Assembly: GCA_023415235.1 (NCBI GenBank)
Contig: JAEZLP010000001.1
Coordinates: forward strand, 1 to 38,156
DNA: 38,156 nucleotides
From: Bacillota bacterium
GTDB taxonomy: Bacteria; Bacillota; Clostridia; Peptostreptococcales; Anaerovoracaceae
Reading direction: 5' to 3'
Below, in pieces: positions 23,788 to 31,055 of this stretch (the first letter of the stretch is position 1; each line of letters begins with the position of its first letter). Both the position numbers and the translations under genes were made by a program. The notes below the pieces were generated by a model that was given only the letters and a program-made list of their open reading frames with translations, was not told where the DNA came from and did not search any database.

Positions 23788-25095
23788 GTGAAAAGAATGA
23801 TTTGGAACGAACCAATGGAATGCATGAGCAGAGATCAGATGCACGATCTTCAAAGCCGGCGTCTGAAGGATATGGTAGTGCGGGTCTACCATAATGTGGA
23901 GTTCTACCGCAGAAAAATGCAGGAGCTGGGTCTTGAACCCGGTGATATCAATACGATCGACGATCTGGTAAAGCTGCCGTTTACGACCAAGCAGGATCTG
24001 CGTGATAATTATCCCTTCGGACTCTTTGCCGTTCCCAAGAGCGAAGTGGTCAGAGTCCATGCTTCTTCCGGAACAACTGGAAAATCCACCGTTGTGGCAT
24101 ATACGAGAAAAGACGTGGAGATCTTCTCAGAGGTTGTGGCGCGGGCCTTATGCTGTTCCGGCGTTACGAAACACGACATCGTTCAGGTCGCTTACGGCTA
24201 CGGTCTATTTACCGGCGGGCTGGGGCTTCATTACGGCGCGGAAAAACTCGGAGCAGCGGTGGTGCCCATCTCAGGCGGCAATACGGCAAAGCAGCTCACT
24301 CTTCTGCAGGATTTTGGCAGCACTGTCCTGGCCTGCACCCCATCCTACGCAGCCCATCTGTCGGAGGCCATCGCGGAGGAGGGAATCGATGCAGTCGATC
24401 TTCCGCTTCGGGTTGGCGTCTTCGGAGCGGAGCCCTGGAGTCAGGAAATGCGGATGAAGATTGAAGACGGGCTTAAAATCAAGGCCTTCGATATTTACGG
24501 TCTCAGCGAAATTATCGGTCCCGGAGTCTCCAACAGCTGTGAATGCCAGAACGGTTTGCATATCGCAGAGGATCATTTCGTCCCGGAGATCCTGGACCCC
24601 AATACTCTGAAGCCGGTTGAGCCGGGCGTGACCGGCGAGCTGGTTTTCACCACCGTCACCAAGGAGGCTATGCCGCTTCTCCGTTACCGTACACGGGATC
24701 TGAGCAGTCTTGACTACACTCCGTGCGACTGCGGAAGAACCAACGTAAGAATGGCGAAAATCTTCGGCAGATCCGATGACATGCTCATTATCAGGGGTGT
24801 TAACGTATTCCCATCCCAGGTTGAAAGCGTCCTGCTCGAAATTCCGGAAGCCAAACCTCATTACATGCTCATCGTCGACAGGCAGGGTTCCATGGACACT
24901 CTTGAGATTCAGGTGGAAATTGATGATAGGTTCTTCTCGGATGAGATCGTTTCCCTGAACAATATCCGGAATAAAATTAAACATAAGGTTGAAAGTGTAC
25001 TGGGAATCAGTGTTATAATAAGCTTGGTAGAACATAAGACGATCAAGCGAAGCGAAGGAAAAGCGCAGAGGGTCATAGACAAGCGTAAAATTTAG
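23788..25095 (+). CDS. paaK: Phenylacetate-CoA ligase
   Basis: A 435-residue member of the adenylate-forming superfamily. It has VRVHASSGTTGKSTVVAYT (86-103, nucleotide-binding loop), FGAEPWSQEMR, DIYGLSEIIGPGV, and the RGVNVFPSQVE and C-terminal KRSEGKAQRVIDKR segments typical of PaaK. It activates phenylacetate or related arylacetates to the CoA thioester with ATP. GAGGAG precedes the ATG at 23788. The gene is followed after 22 bases by an ACT-domain gene. A T-box leader controls it, so it responds to tRNA charging rather than arylacetate level, which points to a role tied to aromatic amino acid supply. Confidence 0.94.
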   Translation: MKRMIWNEPMECMSRDQMHDLQSRRLKDMVVRVYHNVEFYRRKMQELGLEPGDINTIDDLVKLPFTTKQDLRDNYPFGLFAVPKSEVVRVHASSGTTGKSTVVAYTRKDVEIFSEVVARALCCSGVTKHDIVQVAYGYGLFTGGLGLHYGAEKLGAAVVPISGGNTAKQLTLLQDFGSTVLACTPSYAAHLSEAIAEEGIDAVDLPLRVGVFGAEPWSQEMRMKIEDGLKIKAFDIYGLSEIIGPGVSNSCECQNGLHIAEDHFVPEILDPNTLKPVEPGVTGELVFTTVTKEAMPLLRYRTRDLSSLDYTPCDCGRTNVRMAKIFGRSDDMLIIRGVNVFPSQVESVLLEIPEAKPHYMLIVDRQGSMDTLEIQVEIDDRFFSDEIVSLNNIRNKIKHKVESVLGISVIISLVEHKTIKRSEGKAQRVIDKRKI

Positions 25096-25117
25096 TTGGA
25101 AAGGGAAGGTGTCCTGC

Positions 25118-25498
25118 ATGGTAATCAAGCAGTTATCTGTTTTTCTCCAGAACGAGCTGGGTAGATTGGAGGAAGTGACAAACATTCTTTATCAGAACGA
25201 GATTAACATTTCTGCCTTAAGTATCGCCGAAACCGCAGAATACGGCATACTGAGGATGATCGTCAGCGATACGGAAAAGGCTGCCGCCGCTTTGAAGGCG
25301 GAGGATTTTAATGTGAAGGTTTCCGATGTAATCTGTGTTGAATCCCCTGATGTTCCCGGCGAGCTGCATAAAAACCTTCAGATCCTCACCGGCGAAGGGA
25401 TCAATCTGTCCTATATGTACGGGTATTCCAACGGCGGGACAGCGCGGCTGATCATGAAGGTCAGCGAACCGGAGAAGGCGATCCGGTTATTGAAGTAA
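25118..25498 (+). CDS. Tandem ACT-domain protein
   Basis: A 126-residue protein of two ACT units, about 1-68 (QLSVFLQNELGRLEEVTNIL, INISALSIAETAEYGILRMI) and 69-126 (VPGELHKNLQILTGEGINLS, YMYGYSNGG). ACT domains bind amino acids. Genes like this commonly accompany paaK and indolepyruvate or arylpyruvate ferredoxin oxidoreductase genes, so it may sense an aromatic amino acid. The start is the ATG at 25118, with AAGGGAAGGTG upstream; the GTG at 25109 is less likely. Shares the T-box-controlled transcript. Confidence 0.9.
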   Translation: MVIKQLSVFLQNELGRLEEVTNILYQNEINISALSIAETAEYGILRMIVSDTEKAAAALKAEDFNVKVSDVICVESPDVPGELHKNLQILTGEGINLSYMYGYSNGGTARLIMKVSEPEKAIRLLK

Positions 25499-25537
25499 CA
25501 AGCGCCTCCGTTTTATCTTTCTATTACCATATTTAAA

Positions 25538-25616
25538 AGGCACCCTGTCGGTGCGTTCTCTGGAATTCGGTCTCACGGTTTCCTTTGAGAAGGCCTCGGC
25601 ACGGTGCCTGGTTTTT
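25538..25616 (+). terminator. Long hairpin terminator of the paaK operon
   Basis: Arms AGGCACC (25538-25544) and GGTGCCT (25603-25609), then TTTTT. Pairing continues inward (TGTCG/CGGCA, TTCTC/GAGAA, GGAA/TTCC), forming a rod of about 70 bases, unusually long for a simple terminator. Confidence 0.75.
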
Positions 25617-25623
25617 AGCGGTT

Positions 25624-26037
25624 TTACAGATAGTCGATTCGGATTGGCTGGGCTCCCTCCCAGAGAACCTTCTCTCCCAGCTTCTCGAGGTTCTCAAGCC
25701 CTTCTGTGATCGTCAGGAAATGATTCCCCGCAAGCTGGCCGACCTGGCTGGCAAACAGGCATCTTCCGTAAGCGACGATGATTTCCATCTCGCTGATACC
25801 GCCGGGATAAAGCAGGAATTCTCCTTTCGCCGGATGGCTGGTATGATTTTCATAATCCAGACCCAGTCTCAGGTCACCGTAAGGAATCCACATACCCTGC
25901 CCGCTCCAGCGCACATGAATCAGCTTATTCTCCAGCGGCAGAAGAGTTTTGAATACCTCACAGGTTTTCGGCGCGAGTTCTTCTTCCAGCTTGCCGATAA
26001 ATTCGTAGCTTCCGGCAGTAATTCTGAGTTTTGTCAT
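25624..26037 (-). CDS. DUF3830 family cyclophilin-like protein
   Basis: A 137-residue protein with the family blocks: FIGKLEEELAPKTCEVFKTLLP, IHVRWSGQGMWIPYGD, YPGGISEMEIIVAYG and GQLAGNHFLTITEG. The fold is expected to be cyclophilin-like, but no activity is established. The ATG at 26037 is preceded by GGAGGT at 10 bases; the alternative ATG at 26055 has no site. A TATAAT-type -10 lies at 26071-26076 on the minus strand with a weak -35. Confidence 0.85.
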   Translation of the reverse strand: MTKLRITAGSYEFIGKLEEELAPKTCEVFKTLLPLENKLIHVRWSGQGMWIPYGDLRLGLDYENHTSHPAKGEFLLYPGGISEMEIIVAYGRCLFASQVGQLAGNHFLTITEGLENLEKLGEKVLWEGAQPIRIDYL

Positions 26038-26104
26038 CTCCAATTTTACCTCCATAATATTATTATCTCAATTATACTTGATTCCTGAGTCCGAATCCAC
26101 CAGA

Positions 26105-26145
26105 AAGAAAAAGACCGGCGGAGCGGTTCCCCACCGGCTTTCTTT
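26105..26145. terminator. Terminator after the YdbC-like gene
   Basis: GC-rich hairpin over 26113-26139 (CCGGCGG against CCACCGG) with T-rich sequence on both strands. It lies just past the minus-strand stop at 26153. Confidence 0.7.
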
Positions 26146-26152
26146 TTACTGC

Positions 26153-26407
26153 TTACTGAAGCTGCAGTCCGTTTAGGATTTCGTTGAGAGATCGGATCTC
26201 ATCCTTGTTCATGGTGATTCCCCTGCTCATATGGGTATGATCCTCATCCCACTCACGGATGTCGTATTTGGCCGGGGTTCCGTTCCAGGCTACCAGATTC
26301 AGTTCTTTTTTCCATCCGGTGGGGGAAACCCCGATGACTCCGACATGTTCCTCCACCTGAAAGGTGATTTCCCTGTCCTTATCCTTTTCTTTTTCTTTCC
26401 CAGACAT
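26153..26407 (-). CDS. YdbC/PC4-family ssDNA-binding protein
   Basis: An 84-residue protein. A charged lysine/glutamate-rich start (MSGKEKEKDKDR) is followed by the YdbC pattern: FQVEEHVGVIGVSPTGWKKE, then LNLVAWNGTPAKYDIREWDEDHTHMSRGITMNKDEI in pieces. The family resembles the eukaryotic PC4 coactivator and binds single-stranded DNA as a dimer. The ATG at 26407 has AAAGGA 8 bases upstream; the longer frame to 26437 has no site. Two consensus promoters lie upstream. Confidence 0.88.
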   Translation of the reverse strand: MSGKEKEKDKDREITFQVEEHVGVIGVSPTGWKKELNLVAWNGTPAKYDIREWDEDHTHMSRGITMNKDEIRSLNEILNGLQLQ

Positions 26408-26484
26408 TGCGCTATTCCTTTCTGTTCGATCGATCAATGATTTTCCTGTGGTCTCCAGATTGAGACGGCATAGTTGATAGTATA

Positions 26485-26528
26485 ATAATACTATAATTGT
26501 AAATATATGTCAATTGGAATTTTGTCAA
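26485..26528 (-). promoter_or_regulatory. Two overlapping promoters of the YdbC-like gene
   Basis: Minus strand TTGACA (26508-26513), 17 bases, TATTAT (26485-26490). A second set is TTGACA (26523-26528), 17 bases, TATTTA (26500-26505). Both have perfect -35 elements. Confidence 0.75.
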
Positions 26529-26632
26529 GTTGCTCGCCCTATTTTCCAGTTAATTGAAGAAGTTAATTCCGGTTTTTCCAGCGGATTCTCCCTTTCATTA
26601 GAATAAGTAAGTTACGGTTTTCAAACCGGTCT

Positions 26633-27577
26633 TCAGTGAGCTCCTAAATACAGATTGAGCAGAATCGCCCATACCGGTATCGTGGCAAGAGAAAAAAATG
26701 TGGTGACAAAGACGACCTGAGCCGCCAATCCCGAGTTCGTTTCATGGATTTCCGCCAGCACCGGGACGATTGCGGCTGACGGCATAGACATGGCGAAGAT
26801 TACAATGCATAAAACAAAAGGGCTGACGGGAAGCCACATAAAAAACCCGAGCAGGACTGCAGGCATCACTGCCAGCCTCATTATCAGAGTTTCATAGATG
26901 TGCCTGTTGTTCAGAACCTCGGAAAGCTTACTTTCCGCAAGCTGCATCCCAATAATGATCATGGAGAGCGGAATGGTGATATTGCCTACCGTTTTCAGAA
27001 ACTCGCCCAGAAGCGACGGGATAGGAATTCCGAAAGCAAATATCAGCAGCCCGATTAATGTTGAAACAACCGGCATGGATAAAATTGATCGGGCAGCCGT
27101 TTTCAGCGTCAGCTTTTCATTCTTGCCGGAAATAAGAATCAGAACCCCTGCGGTATAGGTATACAAGACGAAAACCGCGTTGGCGATAATCATGAGAAAC
27201 AGTCCTTTTTCCCCAAAAACAGCCAGTGCGAGCGGAAATCCCATAAAGCCGCAGTTGGTCAGAACCATCAGCGTGTGGTAAATGCCACGGTCTGATTGAG
27301 GCGACCTCATCAGTCGGACTGCAAAAAAACCGATTAAGGTTGCCGTAACCAGCGCAAGGAGCATCAGGCCGGCAGCATGGACCACGGATGCAAGGGTCTC
27401 CGCATTCAGTTCCTCCTGGCTCATGGAATAGATAACCAAACAGGGGCTGGCAATGTTGATCAGCAGAACGGAGAGATACCTGGTCGATTCCGCTGGAAGC
27501 CAGTTGACTTTGTTTGCCGCATAACCGATCAATGAGATGCTGAATACGCTTAAAATCTTTGCAAAAATTAATATCAT
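26633..27577 (-). CDS. AEC-family (auxin efflux carrier-like) transporter
   Basis: A 314-residue membrane protein with about ten hydrophobic segments in two halves of five. Family features include LINIASPCLVIYSMS in helix 2, LTNCGFMGFPLALAVFGEKG (about 110-129) and TIPLSMIIIGMQLAESK in helix 6. Members export or import organic acids such as malate, malonate or citrate; the substrate here is unknown. The ATG at 27577 has AGGAG 11 bases upstream. It is transcribed alone, divergently from the ABC-F gene. Confidence 0.9.
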   Translation of the reverse strand: MILIFAKILSVFSISLIGYAANKVNWLPAESTRYLSVLLINIASPCLVIYSMSQEELNAETLASVVHAAGLMLLALVTATLIGFFAVRLMRSPQSDRGIYHTLMVLTNCGFMGFPLALAVFGEKGLFLMIIANAVFVLYTYTAGVLILISGKNEKLTLKTAARSILSMPVVSTLIGLLIFAFGIPIPSLLGEFLKTVGNITIPLSMIIIGMQLAESKLSEVLNNRHIYETLIMRLAVMPAVLLGFFMWLPVSPFVLCIVIFAMSMPSAAIVPVLAEIHETNSGLAAQVVFVTTFFSLATIPVWAILLNLYLGAH

Positions 27578-27609
27578 TCCATTTGTTCTCCTAAAAATTA
27601 ACTCCCTAT

Positions 27610-27658
27610 AGAATATGGCAGGATTCCTTGAAAGTCAAGAATTTTAGACAGGAATCCT
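27610..27658 (-). promoter_or_regulatory. AEC transporter promoter inside an inverted repeat
   Basis: Minus strand TTGACT (27633-27638), 17-base spacer, TATTCT (27610-27615). Inverted repeats AGGATTCCT (27620-27628) and AGGAATCCT (27650-27658) bracket the -35, a layout that suits an operator. The repeat also carries a T run on plus, so a terminator role is possible. Confidence 0.5.
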
Positions 27659-27674
27659 TTTTGTGAGGGAACCA

Positions 27675-27703
27675 TTGACAGGCTTTCGAATAATCGATAG
27701 AAT
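27675..27703 (+). promoter_or_regulatory. Promoter of the ABC-F gene
   Basis: TTGACA (27675-27680), 17-base spacer, TAGAAT (27698-27703), about 65 bases before the start at 27771. Confidence 0.8.
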
Positions 27704-27770
27704 AATGAAGCATGTCGTTTTATCGACCCATTTAATAATATAACGCAACCAACTGATGCAGGAGATAATA

Positions 27771-29324
27771 ATGAGCTTATTGACAGTGGAAAACGTAACC
27801 CACGGTTTTGGTGGGAGAAGAATATTGGAGGATGCTTCTTTTCGTCTGCTGAAAGGCGAGCATATCGGCCTCATAGGCGCCAACGGAGAGGGCAAGTCCA
27901 CATTTTTAAACATTATTACCGGTCAGCTTGCACCGGATGAGGGAAGGATTGAATGGTCAAAACGCGTAACCGTTGGTTATCTGGATCAGCACTCCTCCCT
28001 GAAAAAGGGCATGACAATCCGGGATGCCCTGAGAGAGGCATTTCAGCATATGCTCGATCTGGAAAAGGAAATGCTGGCTCTGTATGATTCCATGGCAACA
28101 GCAGAGGACGGAATCGAGGAGATGATGGAGGATGCGGGTGAGATTCAGCATATTCTGGAACACAGCGGTTTCTATACACTGGATGCCAGGATTGAAGAAA
28201 TCGCAAACGGCCTGGGGCTGGGAAGCATCGGTCTGGATAAGGATGTATCCGATCTTTCAGGAGGCCAGCGCACCAAGGTGCTCCTGACCAAGCTTCTGCT
28301 GCAGGATCCTTCCATCCTGATTCTGGACGAGCCGACCAACTATCTGGACGCGGAGCATATCGAGTGGCTGAAAAGATATCTTCAGAATTACGAGAACAGC
28401 TTTATCCTGGTTTCCCATGACATGGAATTTCTCAATTCCGTCGTCAATGTGATCTATCATGTCAACGACGGCGTGCTTACCCGCTACACCGGAGATTATG
28501 AGAAGTTTGTTCAGATGTACGAGGTCAAGAGAAATCAGGAAATTAAAGCTTACGAAAGGCAGCAGCAGGAAATTGAGCGGATGGAGGATTTTATCGCCAG
28601 AAATAAAGCCCGGGTTGCCACAAGAGGCATGGCCAACAGCCGCCAAAAGATGCTTGACAAGATGGAGATCCTGGAAAAACCCAGAGAAAAACCGAAACCA
28701 TATTTTGAATTCAGGGAAGCCAGAACGCCCAGCCGCTTTATCGTGGAAGGGAAGGACCTGGTTCTTGGATACGGGGAGCCGTTGACCCGCCCGGTCAGCT
28801 TCACGCTGGAACGGGGGCAGAAAATTGCCGTAATCGGCACCAACGGGCTTGGGAAAACCACCCTGCTGAGAACCATACTGGGAAAAATCCAGCCGGTATC
28901 CGGCAGCCTTGAGCTGGGAGATTTTCTCCAGCCCGGATATTTTGAGCAGGAGGCGGATCGGGACAGCTCCGAAACAGCGCTGGAAACCATCTGGAAGGAG
29001 TTTCCCGCTTACACCAATGCCGAGGTCCGCACCGCGCTTGCGAAATGCGGGCTGACCAATGAGCATATCACCAGCCAGATGAAGGTTTTGAGCGGCGGGG
29101 AGAATGCCAAGGTCAGATTGTGCAGGCTGATGCAGCGGGAAGCCAACTGGCTGATTCTGGATGAGCCGACCAATCATCTCGATGTAGAGGCGAAAGCGGA
29201 ACTGAAAAAGGCTCTGATCAACTTCAAGGGAACCGTTCTGTTGGTTTGCCACGAGCCGGAATTCTATCAGGATTGGATTACCGACGTCTGGAACATTGAG
29301 GATTGGACGACTCGGATCGTATAA
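27771..29324 (+). CDS. ABC-F family ATPase
   Basis: A 517-residue soluble protein with two ABC domains and no membrane segments. Walker A1 is GANGEGKST (36-44), the first signature LSGGQRTKV, then DEPTNYLD. The linker (about 230-310) is rich in Arg, Gln and Glu. Walker A2 is GTNGLGKTT, the second signature LSGGENAKVRL, then DEPTNHLD. ABC-F proteins act on the ribosome exit site; this one lacks a long antibiotic-resistance-type linker, so a housekeeping role is more likely than drug resistance. The ATG at 27771 has AGGAG upstream. It has its own promoter and terminator. Confidence 0.93.
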   Translation: MSLLTVENVTHGFGGRRILEDASFRLLKGEHIGLIGANGEGKSTFLNIITGQLAPDEGRIEWSKRVTVGYLDQHSSLKKGMTIRDALREAFQHMLDLEKEMLALYDSMATAEDGIEEMMEDAGEIQHILEHSGFYTLDARIEEIANGLGLGSIGLDKDVSDLSGGQRTKVLLTKLLLQDPSILILDEPTNYLDAEHIEWLKRYLQNYENSFILVSHDMEFLNSVVNVIYHVNDGVLTRYTGDYEKFVQMYEVKRNQEIKAYERQQQEIERMEDFIARNKARVATRGMANSRQKMLDKMEILEKPREKPKPYFEFREARTPSRFIVEGKDLVLGYGEPLTRPVSFTLERGQKIAVIGTNGLGKTTLLRTILGKIQPVSGSLELGDFLQPGYFEQEADRDSSETALETIWKEFPAYTNAEVRTALAKCGLTNEHITSQMKVLSGGENAKVRLCRLMQREANWLILDEPTNHLDVEAKAELKKALINFKGTVLLVCHEPEFYQDWITDVWNIEDWTTRIV

Positions 29325-29329
29325 CAAAA

Positions 29330-29387
29330 AAAATAGAAGGGGCGTCTCAATAGAATCCAAGGACTCTATTGGGATGTCCCCTTTTTT
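29330..29387. terminator. Bidirectional terminator between ABC-F and the soluble receptor
   Basis: Stem between 29339-29354 and 29366-29381 (GGGG/CCCC ends, CAATAGA/TCTATTG inside), T run 29382-29387 on plus and A run 29326-29333 (T on minus). The minus-strand stop codon at 29386 sits in the T run. Confidence 0.9.
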
Positions 29388-30948
29388 ATCCGAGTCTGCT
29401 CCATTCTTCCTGAGCTTCCATCCGGTGCTTCTGCAGAACCCTCATATGGTCGATCGCTTTCTGCGCCCTTTGATCCATGGTTTCCACCATTGCCTCGATC
29501 TCTGTGGAGATTTCACGGGACTGCTCAGCCAAATTTTTTATCTGTTTTGCGACGACTGAAAAACCTTCCGCTGTGCTTTCTCCATACATTTTAGAAATTT
29601 TACCGATTTGCACAAAACCGTTCTTTCCTCTTCTGCCGACGCCGACATATTTAAGCACCTTCCCGTCCAGGACGCGCGCTTCGGGCGGAGCTGTCACAAC
29701 CAGCTCCGGATTGGCAAGAATCCTCAGGTACTGTGCTGTCTGCCCTTCGTTAACGAATTTAAATCCTTTCCCTCCGGGGACGTTGGTCAGTTCAACCACG
29801 CCGTCTCCATCTGGAATCCAGATTTCATCCAGTCCGATATTATCTGCCAGAGGAATCATTTCTTCACAGGTGATTTCCGGTCTTCTCTCAATCAAGATGG
29901 CAAGCAGCTTCGCTTCCGCGATCATGTGGCGATTCAGCAGATTGTCAAAGTCCTGCTTGTCGTTGGTGGAATGGGCTGCTTCAATGGCCGCCCGAACGCC
30001 AAGAAGATTTGTCTGTCTTGCGATATTAATCAGCTCAGACAAGGGAGACAGGATTTCCTTGAAAAATCTTCTGGAGTCTCTGAGGCTTTCCTCAAAATCT
30101 CCCAGCTTTTCTTTCAGTTCCTGCAGAGAAACTTCCTGAAGAGCTTCGGACTCGTCCGACAGCTTGTTGGCCGAATCGATGCTTCCGGCAATGCTGTCCC
30201 TGGCGGCTAAAAATGCTTTATTCAGTTCATCCAATTTTACGCCAAGTTCATTGGTCGAGGCTGTAATCTGGGCCGAGATGCCCTTGGACACATCCGCCAG
30301 CCGCTTTGCTTCCTGTGCGACGACTCCAAAGCCGTTGATTGCAAGCTGCCCTTTCGGCTTGGTAAAGTGCGCTCCAATTTGAATGATACCAGGCTGATCG
30401 GTTCTGGAAATTCCGACCACCTTATGGTATACGTCGTCCAGCCCGTTGCCCGTCGCAGGCAACACGATTTCCAGCTCGGGATTCTTCAGAATCCGCAGAA
30501 TTTCGGCTGAATTCAGCGAGGTATTCTTCCATGAGGGTATATTGGTCAGCTGAATCACACCTTGATCATCTGTAATATAAAATTCCTCCACGCCGCATTC
30601 CTGTGCCAGCTTTGATCCGTCCTGGAACAAGAAATCGGGATCATACTCCAGGATCTGAGCGATAATCCTGGCCTGAATCAACAGATTCTTTGAGACGATG
30701 TCCTCGAAGCTGTCAAGGAGCTCCGAAGCATGGATTGTCTCGATGGAAGCGTTGATCGCCAACAAATTGGTTTTATTTGCAACGCCCTGTACGGATTTTA
30801 TCTTTAGGAATACCTGTTCAATCAAGGTGCCGTATTCCTGCATAATAGCATGAATTACTTCCGAGCTTTCTTCCAGACTGAGAAGTTTCAGCCTAAGCCT
30901 CTCAATTCCCGCTTCTCGCTCCTTAATATCAGCAGCTTGCATCATCAT
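29386..30948 (-). CDS. Soluble chemoreceptor-like protein with two Cache-like domains inserted in two MCP hairpins
   Basis: A 520-residue protein without membrane segments. It consists of two similar halves. In each, an MCP hairpin arm ends at the tip motif (ANKTNLLAINASIETIHA, about 57-74; ARQTNLLGVRAAIEAAH, about 310-326). The other arm resumes about 130 residues later (NGFGVVAQEAKRLADVSKGI, 205-224; EGFSVVAKQIKNLAEQSREI, 461-480). In between is a Cache/PAS-like sensor (EEFYITDDQGVIQLTNIP; DEIWIPDGDGVVELTNVP). The insertion replaces the short RAGEHGK turn of ordinary receptors. The start is the ATG at 30948. A sigma-28-type promoter lies upstream. No signal peptide is visible. Confidence 0.8.
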   Translation of the reverse strand: MMMQAADIKEREAGIERLRLKLLSLEESSEVIHAIMQEYGTLIEQVFLKIKSVQGVANKTNLLAINASIETIHASELLDSFEDIVSKNLLIQARIIAQILEYDPDFLFQDGSKLAQECGVEEFYITDDQGVIQLTNIPSWKNTSLNSAEILRILKNPELEIVLPATGNGLDDVYHKVVGISRTDQPGIIQIGAHFTKPKGQLAINGFGVVAQEAKRLADVSKGISAQITASTNELGVKLDELNKAFLAARDSIAGSIDSANKLSDESEALQEVSLQELKEKLGDFEESLRDSRRFFKEILSPLSELINIARQTNLLGVRAAIEAAHSTNDKQDFDNLLNRHMIAEAKLLAILIERRPEITCEEMIPLADNIGLDEIWIPDGDGVVELTNVPGGKGFKFVNEGQTAQYLRILANPELVVTAPPEARVLDGKVLKYVGVGRRGKNGFVQIGKISKMYGESTAEGFSVVAKQIKNLAEQSREISTEIEAMVETMDQRAQKAIDHMRVLQKHRMEAQEEWSRLG

Positions 30949-31005
30949 GACTAACCTTACCTTTCTTCGCCAATTCTCCCAGGTCAAAAAACTAACCCAT
31001 AATCA

Positions 31006-31032
31006 TTATCGGCAGCTTTCCGAATTTCTTAA
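31006..31032 (-). promoter_or_regulatory. Sigma-28 (SigD)-type promoter of the soluble receptor
   Basis: Minus strand TTAA (31029-31032), 15 bases, GCCGATAA (31006-31013), matching TAAA-N15-GCCGATAA with a perfect -10. About 60 bases before the ATG at 30948. Confidence 0.75.
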
Positions 31033-31055
31033 GGTTTTTCCGTCACAATCCCCGA

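Noticed and set aside
24271..25185. A 304-codon minus-strand frame opposite paaK
   Set aside because: It is the mirror of the paaK and ACT coding sequence with no start signal and no domain resemblance.
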